Below are positions 45,482-53,836 of a stretch of DNA of 64,000 nt, one piece after another; positions within the stretch are counted from its first letter, which is position 1, and each line of letters opens with the position of its first letter. The DNA is taken from assembly GCF_900182785.1 (NCBI RefSeq), contig NZ_FXTS01000007.1, positions 1 to 64,000 of the forward strand, written 5' to 3'. The DNA is from Oceanospirillum linum (GTDB lineage Bacteria > Pseudomonadota > Gammaproteobacteria > Pseudomonadales > Halomonadaceae). Under the pieces are notes generated by a model. The model had not been told where the DNA came from. It did no database searches and was given only the letters and a program-made list of their open reading frames with translations. A program made the translations under genes and the position numbers.

Positions 45482-46723
45482 ATGAGTAACGACTTTACCC
45501 CATGGCTTGAGTGGATCGATTCACAGCACGACACCATGCTGGCCAATACCATTGCCCTTTCTGAAATCAACTCAGGCAGTCTGAATGCTGACGGTGTTAA
45601 CCGTGTCGGTGATGCTCTGATCCGAATTTGTGAGCCTTTAGGTGGAGAGGTTGAGCGCATTAAGGTGGCTCCCTTCCAAAGCGTTAATAATCAAGGCGTT
45701 GTTGAAGAGTTTCCCCTGGGCGATGCGATCCGTATTCGCAAGCGTCCGGAAGCGCCGCTACAGATTTTTTTCTGCGGCCATATGGATACCGTATTTGCTA
45801 TTGACCATCATTTTCAGACGATCACTTGGTTGGATGATGACACTCTGAATGGCCCCGGTGTTGCTGATCTTAAAGGCGGTTTGATGGTGATGCTGACGGC
45901 TATTCAGGCCCTGGAACGCAGCCCGTTTGCTGAACGTATCGGTTGGGAGATTCTGTTTAATCCTGATGAGGAGATAGGTTCAGCGGCAAGTGCGCCTCTG
46001 ATTGCCGAGGCAGCTCAGCGCGTTAATCTGGGTCTTATCTACGAACCCAGCTTCCCGGATGGCAATCTGGCCGGTGAGCGTAAAGGCAGTGGTAACTTCA
46101 GTGTCGTCATTCGTGGCCGGGCTGCCCATGCCGGTCGTGAACACCATCTGGGCCGAAACGCTATTCGCGCCATGGCGGACTTTATCGCGATGCTGGATGA
46201 CCTCAATGGTCAGCGTGATGGCGTAACGATCAATCCTGGCTTTATCGAAGGCGGCGGTGCGGTCAATATTGTGCCGGATCTGTGCGTTTCTAAATTTAAT
46301 ATTCGCCTGGAACAGCCGGAAGATGAGCGCTGGTGCCAGAACCGCTTAGCTGAGATTGTTGCAGCGATCCATGCCCGTGAAGGTATTCTGATTGAGCTGC
46401 ATGGTGGCTTTACCCGCAAGCCTAAAGTCTTAACACCTGCTAACGAAAGGCTGTTCCGACTGGCGAAAGATTGCGGGGCTGACCTGGGTATGCAGATTCA
46501 GTGGCTGCCAACGGGGGGCTGTTGCGACGGCAATAATCTGGCGGCGGCGGGTATTCCCAATATCGACACTTTGGGTGTTCAGGGCGGCAAGATTCACTCC
46601 GCTGATGAATATGTCAAAGTATCCAGCTTTACCAAACGGGCTAAGCTGAGTGCACTGATGCTGATGAAACTGGCCACGTCAGATGATCTGAGCTGGCTGG
46701 GTGTTCAGAAGGAGAAAGGTTGA
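45482..46723 (+). CDS. M20-family peptidase (CPG2-like), probable N-succinylglutamate hydrolase
   Basis: 413 aa. The two-zinc M20 ligands are visible: CGHMDTVFA (His, with catalytic Asp), GVADLKGG (bridging Asp), FNPDEEIGS (catalytic Glu and ligand Glu), EPSF, and GKIHSADEYV (His). The family includes glutamate carboxypeptidase G2 and acyl-amino-acid deacylases. AstE, the succinylglutamate desuccinylase that ends the AST pathway, is not in this cluster, while this gene lies within it. A role in releasing succinate and glutamate from N-succinylglutamate is a plausible replacement (inference). It overlaps the next gene (TGATG). Confidence 0.85.
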   Translation: MSNDFTPWLEWIDSQHDTMLANTIALSEINSGSLNADGVNRVGDALIRICEPLGGEVERIKVAPFQSVNNQGVVEEFPLGDAIRIRKRPEAPLQIFFCGHMDTVFAIDHHFQTITWLDDDTLNGPGVADLKGGLMVMLTAIQALERSPFAERIGWEILFNPDEEIGSAASAPLIAEAAQRVNLGLIYEPSFPDGNLAGERKGSGNFSVVIRGRAAHAGREHHLGRNAIRAMADFIAMLDDLNGQRDGVTINPGFIEGGGAVNIVPDLCVSKFNIRLEQPEDERWCQNRLAEIVAAIHAREGILIELHGGFTRKPKVLTPANERLFRLAKDCGADLGMQIQWLPTGGCCDGNNLAAAGIPNIDTLGVQGGKIHSADEYVKVSSFTKRAKLSALMLMKLATSDDLSWLGVQKEKG

Positions 46724-47754
46724 TGCTGGTACTGCGCCCTTTAGCGTTTCACGATCTGGCGGGGCTTGAGCGCCTGGCCGTGATCTCTGGTGGCCGTATG
46801 ACGACCCTGCCGGATAACCGTGACCATTTGAGTCAGCTCATCAATAATACCCAGCAGTCACTGCGTAAAGAGGTAGAGCGTCCGGCAGGTGAGAGTTATC
46901 ACTTTGTACTGGAAGATACTGACAGTGGTGAAGTGGTTGGTGTTTCCGGTATTGAGGCGGCGGTGGGGATTGCGTCGCCGTTTTACAGCTACCGTATTGA
47001 TGATGTGGTGCATGCTTCTAGTGAGCTACAGATCCATAACCGAGTACCGGCGCTGCATCTTTGCCAGGATTACACGGGAGCGTCCCGCCTTTATACCCTG
47101 TTTATGGATGATCAGCTTTTAGGTAAAGCGTATCGTCAGCCTGAGAATATTCATCTGCTTTCCCGTGCCCGTATGCTGTTTATTGCTGCTCATCCTGAGC
47201 GCTTTTCTCCCCGGCTGATTGTCGAACTACAGGGTGTGGCGGATGAGAAAAATCAGTCGCCGTTCTAGGAGTGTCTGGGGCGACATTTCTTCAATATGGA
47301 TTTCAACAAAGCCAATTATCTCACCGGCATTAACTCCAAAGGCTTTATTGCGGATCTGATGCCGCATTATCCGGTTTATGTTCCTATGCTCAACCCTGAT
47401 GCTCAGGCTGTTTTGGGTAAGTCCCGTGAAGATATGCGTGATGTGCAGAAGCTGCTGGAAGAAGAGGGGTTTGAGTATCGCCGTTATGTGGATATTTTTG
47501 ATGCAGGCCCTACGTTAGAAGCCCGAACCGAATATGTTCGCTCTGTTAGCCAAAGTCGCTGCATGCCTGTGGTTGTTGGCGTGGGAGATGACGGCGATAG
47601 CAATCATTCTCTGGCTCTGATCAGCAATAATCAACTGAATCATTATCGTTGCATTATGGCATCTATTAACCCAGAGCAGCCGACGCTGAGTGAAGCTCAG
47701 GCTGAGGCGCTTCAGCTGGCTTCCGGCGATAGTGCCCGGTTGCTTTGGCTGTAA
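46723..47754 (+). pseudogene. astA: Arginine N-succinyltransferase copy 1 (AruF-like), interrupted by an amber codon
   Basis: The two open stretches on either side of 47266-47268 are in one frame and together make a full-length AstA of 343 codons. Codon 182 is TAG where both other copies in the window have tryptophan: SPF-stop-ECLGRHFF here, against SPFWEGLGRHFF and SPLWENLGRQFF. A single TGG-to-TAG change explains it. The start at 46723 has AAGGAGAAAGG upstream. AstA transfers succinyl from succinyl-CoA to arginine, the first step of the pathway; in Pseudomonas AruF and AruG act as two subunits. Whether the two fragments still fold, or the codon is partly read through, is unknown. Confidence 0.9.
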
Positions 47755-47902
47755 AGCAGAGCTTGTTCGGTGCGAATCGAAATATGTCTGCACCAGGCTG
47801 AAGAACAGGGAAGCATTCAGGCAGGAAGCTGAAAATGATAATAAACGTCAGTACGGCATAACTGGCAAACAACCTTTCTGAGACTTTGAGGAGCAATCCG
47901 CC

Positions 47903-48943
47903 ATGATGGTGGTTCGTCCAATTCAGGCTGATGACTATACAGCCTTGCGAGAACTTGCTCGCAAAACCGGCCCAGGCTTTACCTCCCTGCAAGATAATGA
48001 CGAGCAGGTCGCTGGTAAAATTGAGGCTGCACTAGAGGCATTTAAACCCAGTAGTTTGCCTGATGAAGCGCTCTATCTGTTTGTCATGGAGGAAACCGAT
48101 ACAGGCGACGTGGTGGGCATTTGCGGTATTGAAGCGGCAGTCGGCCTGAGCGAACCCTGGTACAACTATCGGGTGGGTACTTTGGTACATGCTTCTCGCG
48201 AGCTGAATGTTTATAACCAGATTCATACCCTGACCATCTCCAACGACCACACTGGGTATTCGGAGTTGTGTACATTATTTTTAAGCCCTGAAGCACGGCA
48301 CAGTAAAAATGGAGCCCTGCTTTCCAAGTCCCGCTTTATGTTTTTGGCGGAGTTCCCCCAACGTTTTAATGAATACCTGATTGCCGAGATGCGCGGTTAT
48401 TCCGATGATAAAGGTGTGTCTCCATTTTGGGAGGGGTTGGGTCGTCACTTCTTTTCTCTGGACTTTGCCGAAGCTGACACACTCTCTTCTATGGATAAGG
48501 TATTTATTGCTGAGTTGATGCCAAAGAACACCATCTATACCAACTTGCTGCCAAAAGATGCGCAGGAAGCGATCGGTAAAACCCATGAGGCAACAACACC
48601 GGCCCGTAAACTGCTGGAAGCAGAAGGTATGCGCTATACCGGTTACATCGATATGTTCGATGGCGGGCCAACTCTGGTATCCCGCACCAATGATCTTCGG
48701 GCGGTGCAGGATAGTCGCTACGTAAAAGCCCATGTAATGAATGATAAAACTGAGCATCAGCCGGAAGGTGAGTTTTATCTGGTCAGTACCACTGATTTTG
48801 CCAGTTTTCGCTGCTGTATGACGGCGGTGGATATTGTTGGTAACCATGTTGTCGGCCTGCCACAAGCCGTGGCTGACGCACTTCAGATTACAGAAGGCAC
48901 CACGGTACGTATTGTACCGATGGCGTCTGGAAGGAGATTCTAA
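47903..48943 (+). CDS. astA: Arginine N-succinyltransferase copy 2 (AruG-like)
   Basis: 346 aa, intact. The N-terminal MMVVRPIQADDYTALRELARKTGPGFTSLQ, the middle block GICGIEAAVGLSEPWYNYR, and the segment EMRGYSDDKGVSPFWEGLGRHFFSLDF (each given in part) are AstA signatures with a GNAT-like fold. It starts 148 bases after copy 1, an unusually long gap within an operon; two ATGs in tandem follow a GAGGAG site. astD begins 2 bases after its stop. With copy 1 broken, it may work alone or with copy 3. Confidence 0.93.
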   Translation: MMVVRPIQADDYTALRELARKTGPGFTSLQDNDEQVAGKIEAALEAFKPSSLPDEALYLFVMEETDTGDVVGICGIEAAVGLSEPWYNYRVGTLVHASRELNVYNQIHTLTISNDHTGYSELCTLFLSPEARHSKNGALLSKSRFMFLAEFPQRFNEYLIAEMRGYSDDKGVSPFWEGLGRHFFSLDFAEADTLSSMDKVFIAELMPKNTIYTNLLPKDAQEAIGKTHEATTPARKLLEAEGMRYTGYIDMFDGGPTLVSRTNDLRAVQDSRYVKAHVMNDKTEHQPEGEFYLVSTTDFASFRCCMTAVDIVGNHVVGLPQAVADALQITEGTTVRIVPMASGRRF

Positions 48944-48944
48944 A

Positions 48945-50447
48945 ATGACTGCAAGTACTTCAAGTAGCAATACCGGGCAATGTTTTATCAATGGAGTCTG
49001 GCAAGCGGGTGAAGGTTCTGAATTTACCTCTCTGAATCCCGCCACCGGCGAGGTGATTTGGCAGGGTAAAGAGGCCTCTGCGGCCCAGGTTGAGCTGGCG
49101 GTCAACGCCGCCCGTGAAGCTTCTGTAGAGTGGGCGATGATGCCTTTTGCTGACCGTGAAGCGATTGCGCGTCGCTTTGCTGAGCTGCTGGGTGATAACA
49201 AAGAAGAGATGGCGACGATTATCGCCACGGAAACCGGTAAACCGGTCTGGGAAACCCGCACCGAAGTGGGGGCGATGGTTGGAAAAATCGCGATCTCGGT
49301 AAACGCTTATAACGAACGTACCGGCAGCCGTGTCAGTGACGTTGCCGGTGCCCGTGCGGTTCTGCGCCATAAGCCACACGGTGTGGTTGCGGTGTTTGGC
49401 CCCTATAACTTCCCCGGTCATCTGCCCAATGGTCATATCGTACCGTCACTGCTGGCGGGTAATACCGTGCTGTTAAAGCCAAGTGAACTGACGCCGCATG
49501 TTGCCGAATTTATGGTGCAGCTGTGGGAGAAAGCCGGTCTGCCAGCGGGGGTTCTTAACCTGCTGCAGGGCCAGAAAGATACCGGTATCGCACTGGCCGG
49601 TCACGACCGTATTGATGGCTTGTTCTTCACCGGCAGCTCCCGCACCGGTCATATTTTGCATGAGCAGTTTGCCGGTCATCCGGGCAAGATTCTGGCACTG
49701 GAGATGGGCGGCAACAATCCGCTGATTATCGATGAAGTTGCCGATATGAAAGCGGCGGTACATGAAACGATTCAGTCCGCCTATATCACCAGTGGTCAGC
49801 GCTGCACCTGCGCCCGCCGCCTGTTTGTTCCTGTAGGCGAGTGGGGCGACCAGTTTATTGCTCAGTTGCAGGAAGCGGTTAGCCGGATCAAAGTGGGCGG
49901 TCAGTTTGATGAAGACGCACCTTTCATGGGCAGTCTGATCTCGGAAGCTGCGGCTGATGGCATCGCGGCAGCTCAGGATAACCTGATCGGTCTGGGCGCA
50001 AGCCCTCTGGTGAAACTGGAGAAACTGAAGCCGGGTACCGGCTTTCTCTCGCCGGGTCTGATCGATGTGACCGCTCTGGTTGAAGCGGACAAGCTGCCGG
50101 ATGACGAGTACTTTGGCCCGCTGCTGCAGGTGATCCGTTTCAGCGATTTTGATGAGGCGATCCGTCAGGCCAACAACACCCAATACGGTCTGTCTGCCGG
50201 ACTGTTCAGTGACAGTGAAGCGCGCTTTAATTACTTCTATGACCGCATTCGCGCAGGCATCGTGAACTGGAACAAGCAGCTGACCGGCGCAGCAAGCAGT
50301 GCTCCGTTTGGTGGTGTTGGTGCCAGTGGTAACCACCGCGCAAGTGCTTACTATGCGGCAGATTACTGCTCGTATCCTGTTGCGGGGATGGAAGCGGATC
50401 ATCTGGTATTGCCGGAGAATTTATCTCCGGGTCTGACCATCAAATAA
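48945..50447 (+). CDS. astD: N-succinylglutamate 5-semialdehyde dehydrogenase
   Basis: 500 aa from the ATG at 48945 (MTASTSSSN), with AAGGAG upstream; a longer reading reaching into astA is rejected. It oxidises succinylglutamate semialdehyde with NAD+ in the fourth step of the pathway. The ALDH core is complete: FGPYNFPGHLPNGHIVP, the NAD-binding FTGSSRTG, the glutamate in ALEMGGNNPL and the catalytic cysteine in SGQRCTCARRL. Long open frames on the opposite strand here are codon-bias shadows. Confidence 0.96.
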   Translation: MTASTSSSNTGQCFINGVWQAGEGSEFTSLNPATGEVIWQGKEASAAQVELAVNAAREASVEWAMMPFADREAIARRFAELLGDNKEEMATIIATETGKPVWETRTEVGAMVGKIAISVNAYNERTGSRVSDVAGARAVLRHKPHGVVAVFGPYNFPGHLPNGHIVPSLLAGNTVLLKPSELTPHVAEFMVQLWEKAGLPAGVLNLLQGQKDTGIALAGHDRIDGLFFTGSSRTGHILHEQFAGHPGKILALEMGGNNPLIIDEVADMKAAVHETIQSAYITSGQRCTCARRLFVPVGEWGDQFIAQLQEAVSRIKVGGQFDEDAPFMGSLISEAAADGIAAAQDNLIGLGASPLVKLEKLKPGTGFLSPGLIDVTALVEADKLPDDEYFGPLLQVIRFSDFDEAIRQANNTQYGLSAGLFSDSEARFNYFYDRIRAGIVNWNKQLTGAASSAPFGGVGASGNHRASAYYAADYCSYPVAGMEADHLVLPENLSPGLTIK

Positions 50448-50471
50448 AACGTATTCAATAGCAGGTGGATA

Positions 50472-51845
50472 ATGAAAGCATTTGAAGCAAACTTTGATGG
50501 TCTGGTGGGGCCAACTCATAACTACAGTGGCTTGTCGTTTGGAAACGTTGCCTCCCAGAGTAACGGAGCCCATGCATCTAACCCAAAACTGGCGGCGTTG
50601 CAGGGCTTACAAAAAATGAAAGCTCTGCACGATATGGGTATGGTTCAGGGGGTACTGGCACCCCAGGAGCGTCCTGATCTGTTTACCCTGCGCCGTTTGG
50701 GTTTTACCGGTTCCGATGCTGATGTGCTGGCGCAGGCGGCAAAAGAAGCCCCACGTATTCTGGCAGCCTGCTGTTCTGCATCCAGTATGTGGACGGCTAA
50801 CGCCGCTACGGTCTCCCCCAGTGCGGACACGTCAGATGGCAAGGTGCATTTTACACCCGCTAATCTGACCAATAAGTTTCATCGCTCGATTGAGCATGAA
50901 ACCACAGGCCGTATTTTGCAGGCGACCTTTGCCGACCAGAATTACTTTGCCCACCATCCGGCGCTACCGGGTGTGGAGCACTTTGGTGATGAAGGTGCGG
51001 CGAACCATACCCGTTTCTGCCACGGGTATGGCGAGCAGGGGGTGGAGTTTTTTGTTTTCGGTCGTAGTGCTTTCGGCAGCCGTTATCCAGAACCCAAGAA
51101 CTGTCCAGAACCCAAGATCTGTCTAGAACCTAAAAAGTACCCGGCCCGTCATACGCTGGAAGCTTCTCAGGCCGTGGCCCGCCTGCACGGTCTGAGTGAT
51201 CGCCATGTGGTTTATGCACAGCAGCACCCGGATGTGATCGATGCCGGTGTTTTCCACAATGACGTCATCGCGGTGGGTAATCGTGACACCTTGTTTTGCC
51301 ATGAGCAGGCGTTTCTGAATCAGGCGGCGGTTAAACAGCAACTGACCGAGGCTATGGGTGGCCACTTTAATATTATTGAAGTTCCGGCTAACCATGTATC
51401 CGTAGAGGATGCGGTTCAGAGCTATCTGTTTAACAGTCAACTCCTGAGCCTGCCGAATGGTCGCACCCTGCTGGTGATACCGGAAGAGTGTAAGAGCAAC
51501 GAGCGGGTTTGGAGCTATCTGTCTGAGCTGGTCAATGGCAGCAGCCCGATCGATGAACTCAAAGTGTTCGATCTGAAACAGAGCATGAGCAACGGCGGCG
51601 GCCCCGCTTGCTTACGTCTGCGCGTGGCGATGAATGAAGCGGAACTGGCGGCATTCAACCCCGCCACCCGTATGAGTGATAAGCTGTTCACCACGCTGAA
51701 CGACTGGGTCGAGCGCCACTACCGTGACCGCATCGTGGACGCCGATCTGGCAGATCCTCAGCTGCTGATCGAATCCCGTACGGCTCTGGACGAACTGACT
51801 CAGATCCTGCAACTGGGTTCTGTGTACCCGTTCCAGCGGGTTTGA
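50472..51845 (+). CDS. astB: N-succinylarginine dihydrolase
   Basis: 457 aa, about 10-15 residues longer than usual. AstB hydrolyses succinylarginine to succinylornithine, CO2 and ammonia, the second step of the pathway. The N-terminal NFDGLVGPTHNYSGLSFGN and the C-terminal SMSNGGGPACLRLRV with the catalytic cysteine are hallmark sequences. The extra length comes from a short tandem repeat near residues 206-223 (PEPKNC, PEPKIC, LEPKKY) in a surface region. It is the last gene of the pathway block and is followed by a terminator. Confidence 0.95.
   Translation: MKAFEANFDGLVGPTHNYSGLSFGNVASQSNGAHASNPKLAALQGLQKMKALHDMGMVQGVLAPQERPDLFTLRRLGFTGSDADVLAQAAKEAPRILAACCSASSMWTANAATVSPSADTSDGKVHFTPANLTNKFHRSIEHETTGRILQATFADQNYFAHHPALPGVEHFGDEGAANHTRFCHGYGEQGVEFFVFGRSAFGSRYPEPKNCPEPKICLEPKKYPARHTLEASQAVARLHGLSDRHVVYAQQHPDVIDAGVFHNDVIAVGNRDTLFCHEQAFLNQAAVKQQLTEAMGGHFNIIEVPANHVSVEDAVQSYLFNSQLLSLPNGRTLLVIPEECKSNERVWSYLSELVNGSSPIDELKVFDLKQSMSNGGGPACLRLRVAMNEAELAAFNPATRMSDKLFTTLNDWVERHYRDRIVDADLADPQLLIESRTALDELTQILQLGSVYPFQRV
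51087..51140 (+). repeat. Three 18-bp tandem repeats inside astB
   Basis: Units at 51087-51104, 51105-51122 and 51123-51140. The first two differ by one base; the third is more diverged. They keep frame and encode three (P/L)EPK-x-x hexapeptides. Confidence 0.88.
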
Positions 51846-51911
51846 TCGGTTTTACTCGAGAGAGCCCTTCTAACCCGAACGGTTGACCTTCTCTTTTTGT
51901 ATGTTCTTACC

Positions 51912-51938
51912 CCTGATCAGAAATGGTCAGGTTTTTTT
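51912..51938 (+). terminator. Rho-independent terminator after astB
   Basis: CCTGATCA, a GAAA loop and TGGTCAGG (one G-U pair), followed by seven Ts. Confidence 0.88.
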
Positions 51939-51958
51939 GTCGTTAAAATAAATAGCTT

Positions 51959-51988
51959 GCACTACAATTGTCATTACATTCGTAGTGC
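51959..51988 (+). promoter_or_regulatory. Inverted repeat upstream of relBE (candidate operator)
   Basis: GCACTAC and GTAGTGC are separated by 16 bases and end 12 bases before the antitoxin start, a typical place for RelB autoregulation. The -10 and -35 boxes could not be fixed. Confidence 0.5.
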
Positions 51989-52000
51989 GAGGTATAAGAA

Positions 52001-52240
52001 ATGGGCAATGTCACGTTCCGTGTTGATGATGAGCTTAAAGAGCGTTCCTATCAGGCGCTACAAGAGCTGGGCGTCACCCCTTCAGAACTGTTACGGCAAA
52101 CTTTGGAATATGTCGCGGAAACCGGTCGCTTGCCATTTAAAAAAACACTGGTGACCGATGAGGATGAGCAGATTCTGAACGAAGTGCGCGAACGCCTGAA
52201 TAATCCACAACCTGTGAGGGTCAGTCTGGATGACTTATAA
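52001..52240 (+). CDS. RelB/DinJ-family antitoxin
   Basis: 79 aa. The N-terminal MGNVTFRVDDELKERSYQAL and GVTPSELLRQTLEYVAETG form the ribbon-helix-helix of RelB/DinJ antitoxins. The C-terminal DEDEQILNEVRERLN helix and the tail VRVSLDDL should bind the toxin. It overlaps the toxin gene by 11 bases and probably represses the operon through the inverted repeat just upstream. Confidence 0.93.
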   Translation: MGNVTFRVDDELKERSYQALQELGVTPSELLRQTLEYVAETGRLPFKKTLVTDEDEQILNEVRERLNNPQPVRVSLDDL

Positions 52241-52514
52241 CCTCGACTTTGATCGTCGGGCGCTAAAGGAGTGGCACAAGTTAGGTGATAGTGTTCGCCA
52301 ACAGTTTAAGAAGAAGTTAGCAGAAGTACTCGAAAACCCTCATGTGGCTGCGAACCAGCTCCGAGAGCTGGATCACTGCTATAAAATCAAATTGCGTGCT
52401 TCGGGTTATCGCCTTATTTATCAGGTTATCGATGATACGGTGACGGTCTTTGTTGTCGCGATTGGAAAACGGGAAAAAGACGAAGTCTATCAACGAGCCT
52501 CGAAGCGGCTTTAG
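52230..52514 (+). CDS. RelE-family toxin (type II toxin-antitoxin)
   Basis: 94 aa. It has the RelE pattern: LDFDRRALKEWHKLGDSVRQQFKKKL, CYKIKLRASGYRLIYQV and VVAIGKREKDEVYQRA (each shown in part), with the basic residues of mRNA interferases. It is alignable over its whole length with the toxin at 17572-17859, whose antitoxin is of the Phd type. RelE toxins cut mRNA in the ribosomal A site. Confidence 0.94.
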   Translation: MTYNLDFDRRALKEWHKLGDSVRQQFKKKLAEVLENPHVAANQLRELDHCYKIKLRASGYRLIYQVIDDTVTVFVVAIGKREKDEVYQRASKRL

Positions 52515-52550
52515 AGTCGTTGCATCAGTCTCTTCCAATTCTTCCGCATA

Positions 52551-52913
52551 TCACTCCCGATTCAACGCTTCCAGCAGCTCAATCTCAAAAATCAGATTAC
52601 TGTTAGGTGGAATCTTGTCACCAAAGCCCCGTTCGCCATAACCCATCTCGGCAGGCACCTGTAGTTTACGTTTGCCGCCGACTTTCATACCTTTTAAGCC
52701 TTCTACCCAGGCGGCGATCACTTTTTTACGACTCAGCACCACCTGGAATGGTTGGCCTTTGTCGTAGGGGTTATCAAACTCGGTGCCATCTTCCAGCCAG
52801 CCTCTGTAGTGAGCCGTCACTAAAGCTCCGCCTTTTTTTACTTCAGTGCCAGTGCCTTCAATAAGGTCTTCGATTAACAGGTGCTCGGTCATCGGCTGTT
52901 CAAGTTCCGTCAT
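52551..52913 (-). CDS. FKBP-type peptidyl-prolyl isomerase
   Basis: About 120 aa, one FKBP domain and no signal peptide, so cytoplasmic. The core is clear: VTAHYRGWLEDGTEFDNPYDKGQPF, then VIAAWVEGLKGMKVGGKRKLQVPAEMGYGERG and IPPNSNLIFEIELL (each in part), the order of FKBP12-like enzymes. The start at 52913 has GGGAAC a suitable distance upstream; an ATG four codons earlier (52925) is also open. The enzyme speeds proline isomerisation during folding. Confidence 0.93.
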   Translation of the reverse strand: MTELEQPMTEHLLIEDLIEGTGTEVKKGGALVTAHYRGWLEDGTEFDNPYDKGQPFQVVLSRKKVIAAWVEGLKGMKVGGKRKLQVPAEMGYGERGFGDKIPPNSNLIFEIELLEALNRE

Positions 52914-53005
52914 GGAGGTTCCCATATACTATCTGTTTTAAAAGTGTTCGCAGTTTATGTCTCTGCCGGTTTTAAGCTTGCGGGTGATTTTCCTGAAATC
53001 AATGA

Positions 53006-53488
53006 CTAACAATGTTCATCCATCAGGGCATTCAGTGGATACCCCCGGAAAGGTTTAACCGTTGTTAATACCACATGGCTGCTTAGGTTCACCATACCGG
53101 GTAATACATCCAACAGCTGATCGTTGATTTCGTTATAGCGCATCATATCCGGTGCCACGATGCGTAGAAAAAAATCAAAGCTGCCGCTAACGGTATAACA
53201 TTCCACCACTTCAGGATGGCTTTGGGCTGCGGCCTGAAATGTTCTGAATGCCTCTGTGCTTTGGTCTTTCAGGCTGACGGTGACAATGACCTCTACACTT
53301 CGGCAGATTTTTGGCAGATTGATAGTGCTCAGGTAAGGGCCGATCAGGCCGGCTTCTTCCAGCTTTCTGACTCGGTTAAGACAGGAACTGGGCGACAATC
53401 CCACGCGGTCAGCCAGTTCCTGGTTAGTAATTCTGGCTTCTTTTTGCAAGATCGAAAGAATATTTCGACTTATCTTATCCAGTTGCAT
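53006..53488 (-). CDS. Lrp/AsnC-family transcriptional regulator
   Basis: 160 aa. The N-terminal helix-turn-helix (LDKISRNILSILQKEARITNQELADRVGLSPSSCLNRVRKLEEAGLI, about 2-50) and the C-terminal RAM ligand-binding domain (about 70-150, with VVECYTVSGSFDFFLRIVAPDM) are typical. It is divergent from the third astA gene across a 348-base gap, so it may control that gene in response to arginine or another amino acid (inference). Confidence 0.95.
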   Translation of the reverse strand: MQLDKISRNILSILQKEARITNQELADRVGLSPSSCLNRVRKLEEAGLIGPYLSTINLPKICRSVEVIVTVSLKDQSTEAFRTFQAAAQSHPEVVECYTVSGSFDFFLRIVAPDMMRYNEINDQLLDVLPGMVNLSSHVVLTTVKPFRGYPLNALMDEHC

Positions 53489-53836
53489 TTTATAGGTTCT
53501 TTTAGCAGCTATTACAGTTGTTTTTATTACCAGCTATACACTTTAGGTACTGATATTACCAGCTCTGTAGCGGTGATGGCGTAGTTTGCGTTTCTACTGT
53601 AGGCGGTGCAAGCTTTTTTAATAATGCCGAATTTTATTTTGTGACCTGGAAGTTATTCTGCAATATCTGCATTTTTTTCCTGAAATCAAACAACTCATTT
53701 CGTCACTTCGAAACTAAAATTAGGGTCATAGAAGTGGCTCTTTTTATTGGGGTGCCAGCATATAACAATAGATTAAGAAACACTGTTGCCGGATCTGCTC
53801 TACCGGACAGCAGAGCTGAGAAGGAAGGGTAGGTTT
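53489..53836 (+). promoter_or_regulatory. Control region between the Lrp regulator and astA copy 3
   Basis: 348 bases, A+T-rich, without a credible gene. It contains two direct copies of TATTACCAGCT (53525-53535 and 53554-53564), 29 bases apart, just upstream of the Lrp gene start, in keeping with phased Lrp-type binding. A strong AAGGAAGGGTAGG ribosome-binding site precedes astA at its right end. Confidence 0.5.

Noticed and set aside
47266..47268. Genetic recoding of TAG as an amino acid
   Set aside because: TAG is used as a normal stop elsewhere in the window (epmA, trhO, the cupin gene), so a general recoding is not supported; a point mutation is simpler.
48281..49261. 326-codon open frame on the minus strand
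   Set aside because: Spans the opposite strand of astA copy 2 and the start of astD; both sense genes are well supported.
49473..50402. 309-codon open frame on the minus strand
   Set aside because: It lies wholly opposite astD, whose ALDH motifs are certain; no ribosome-binding site and no recognisable protein features.
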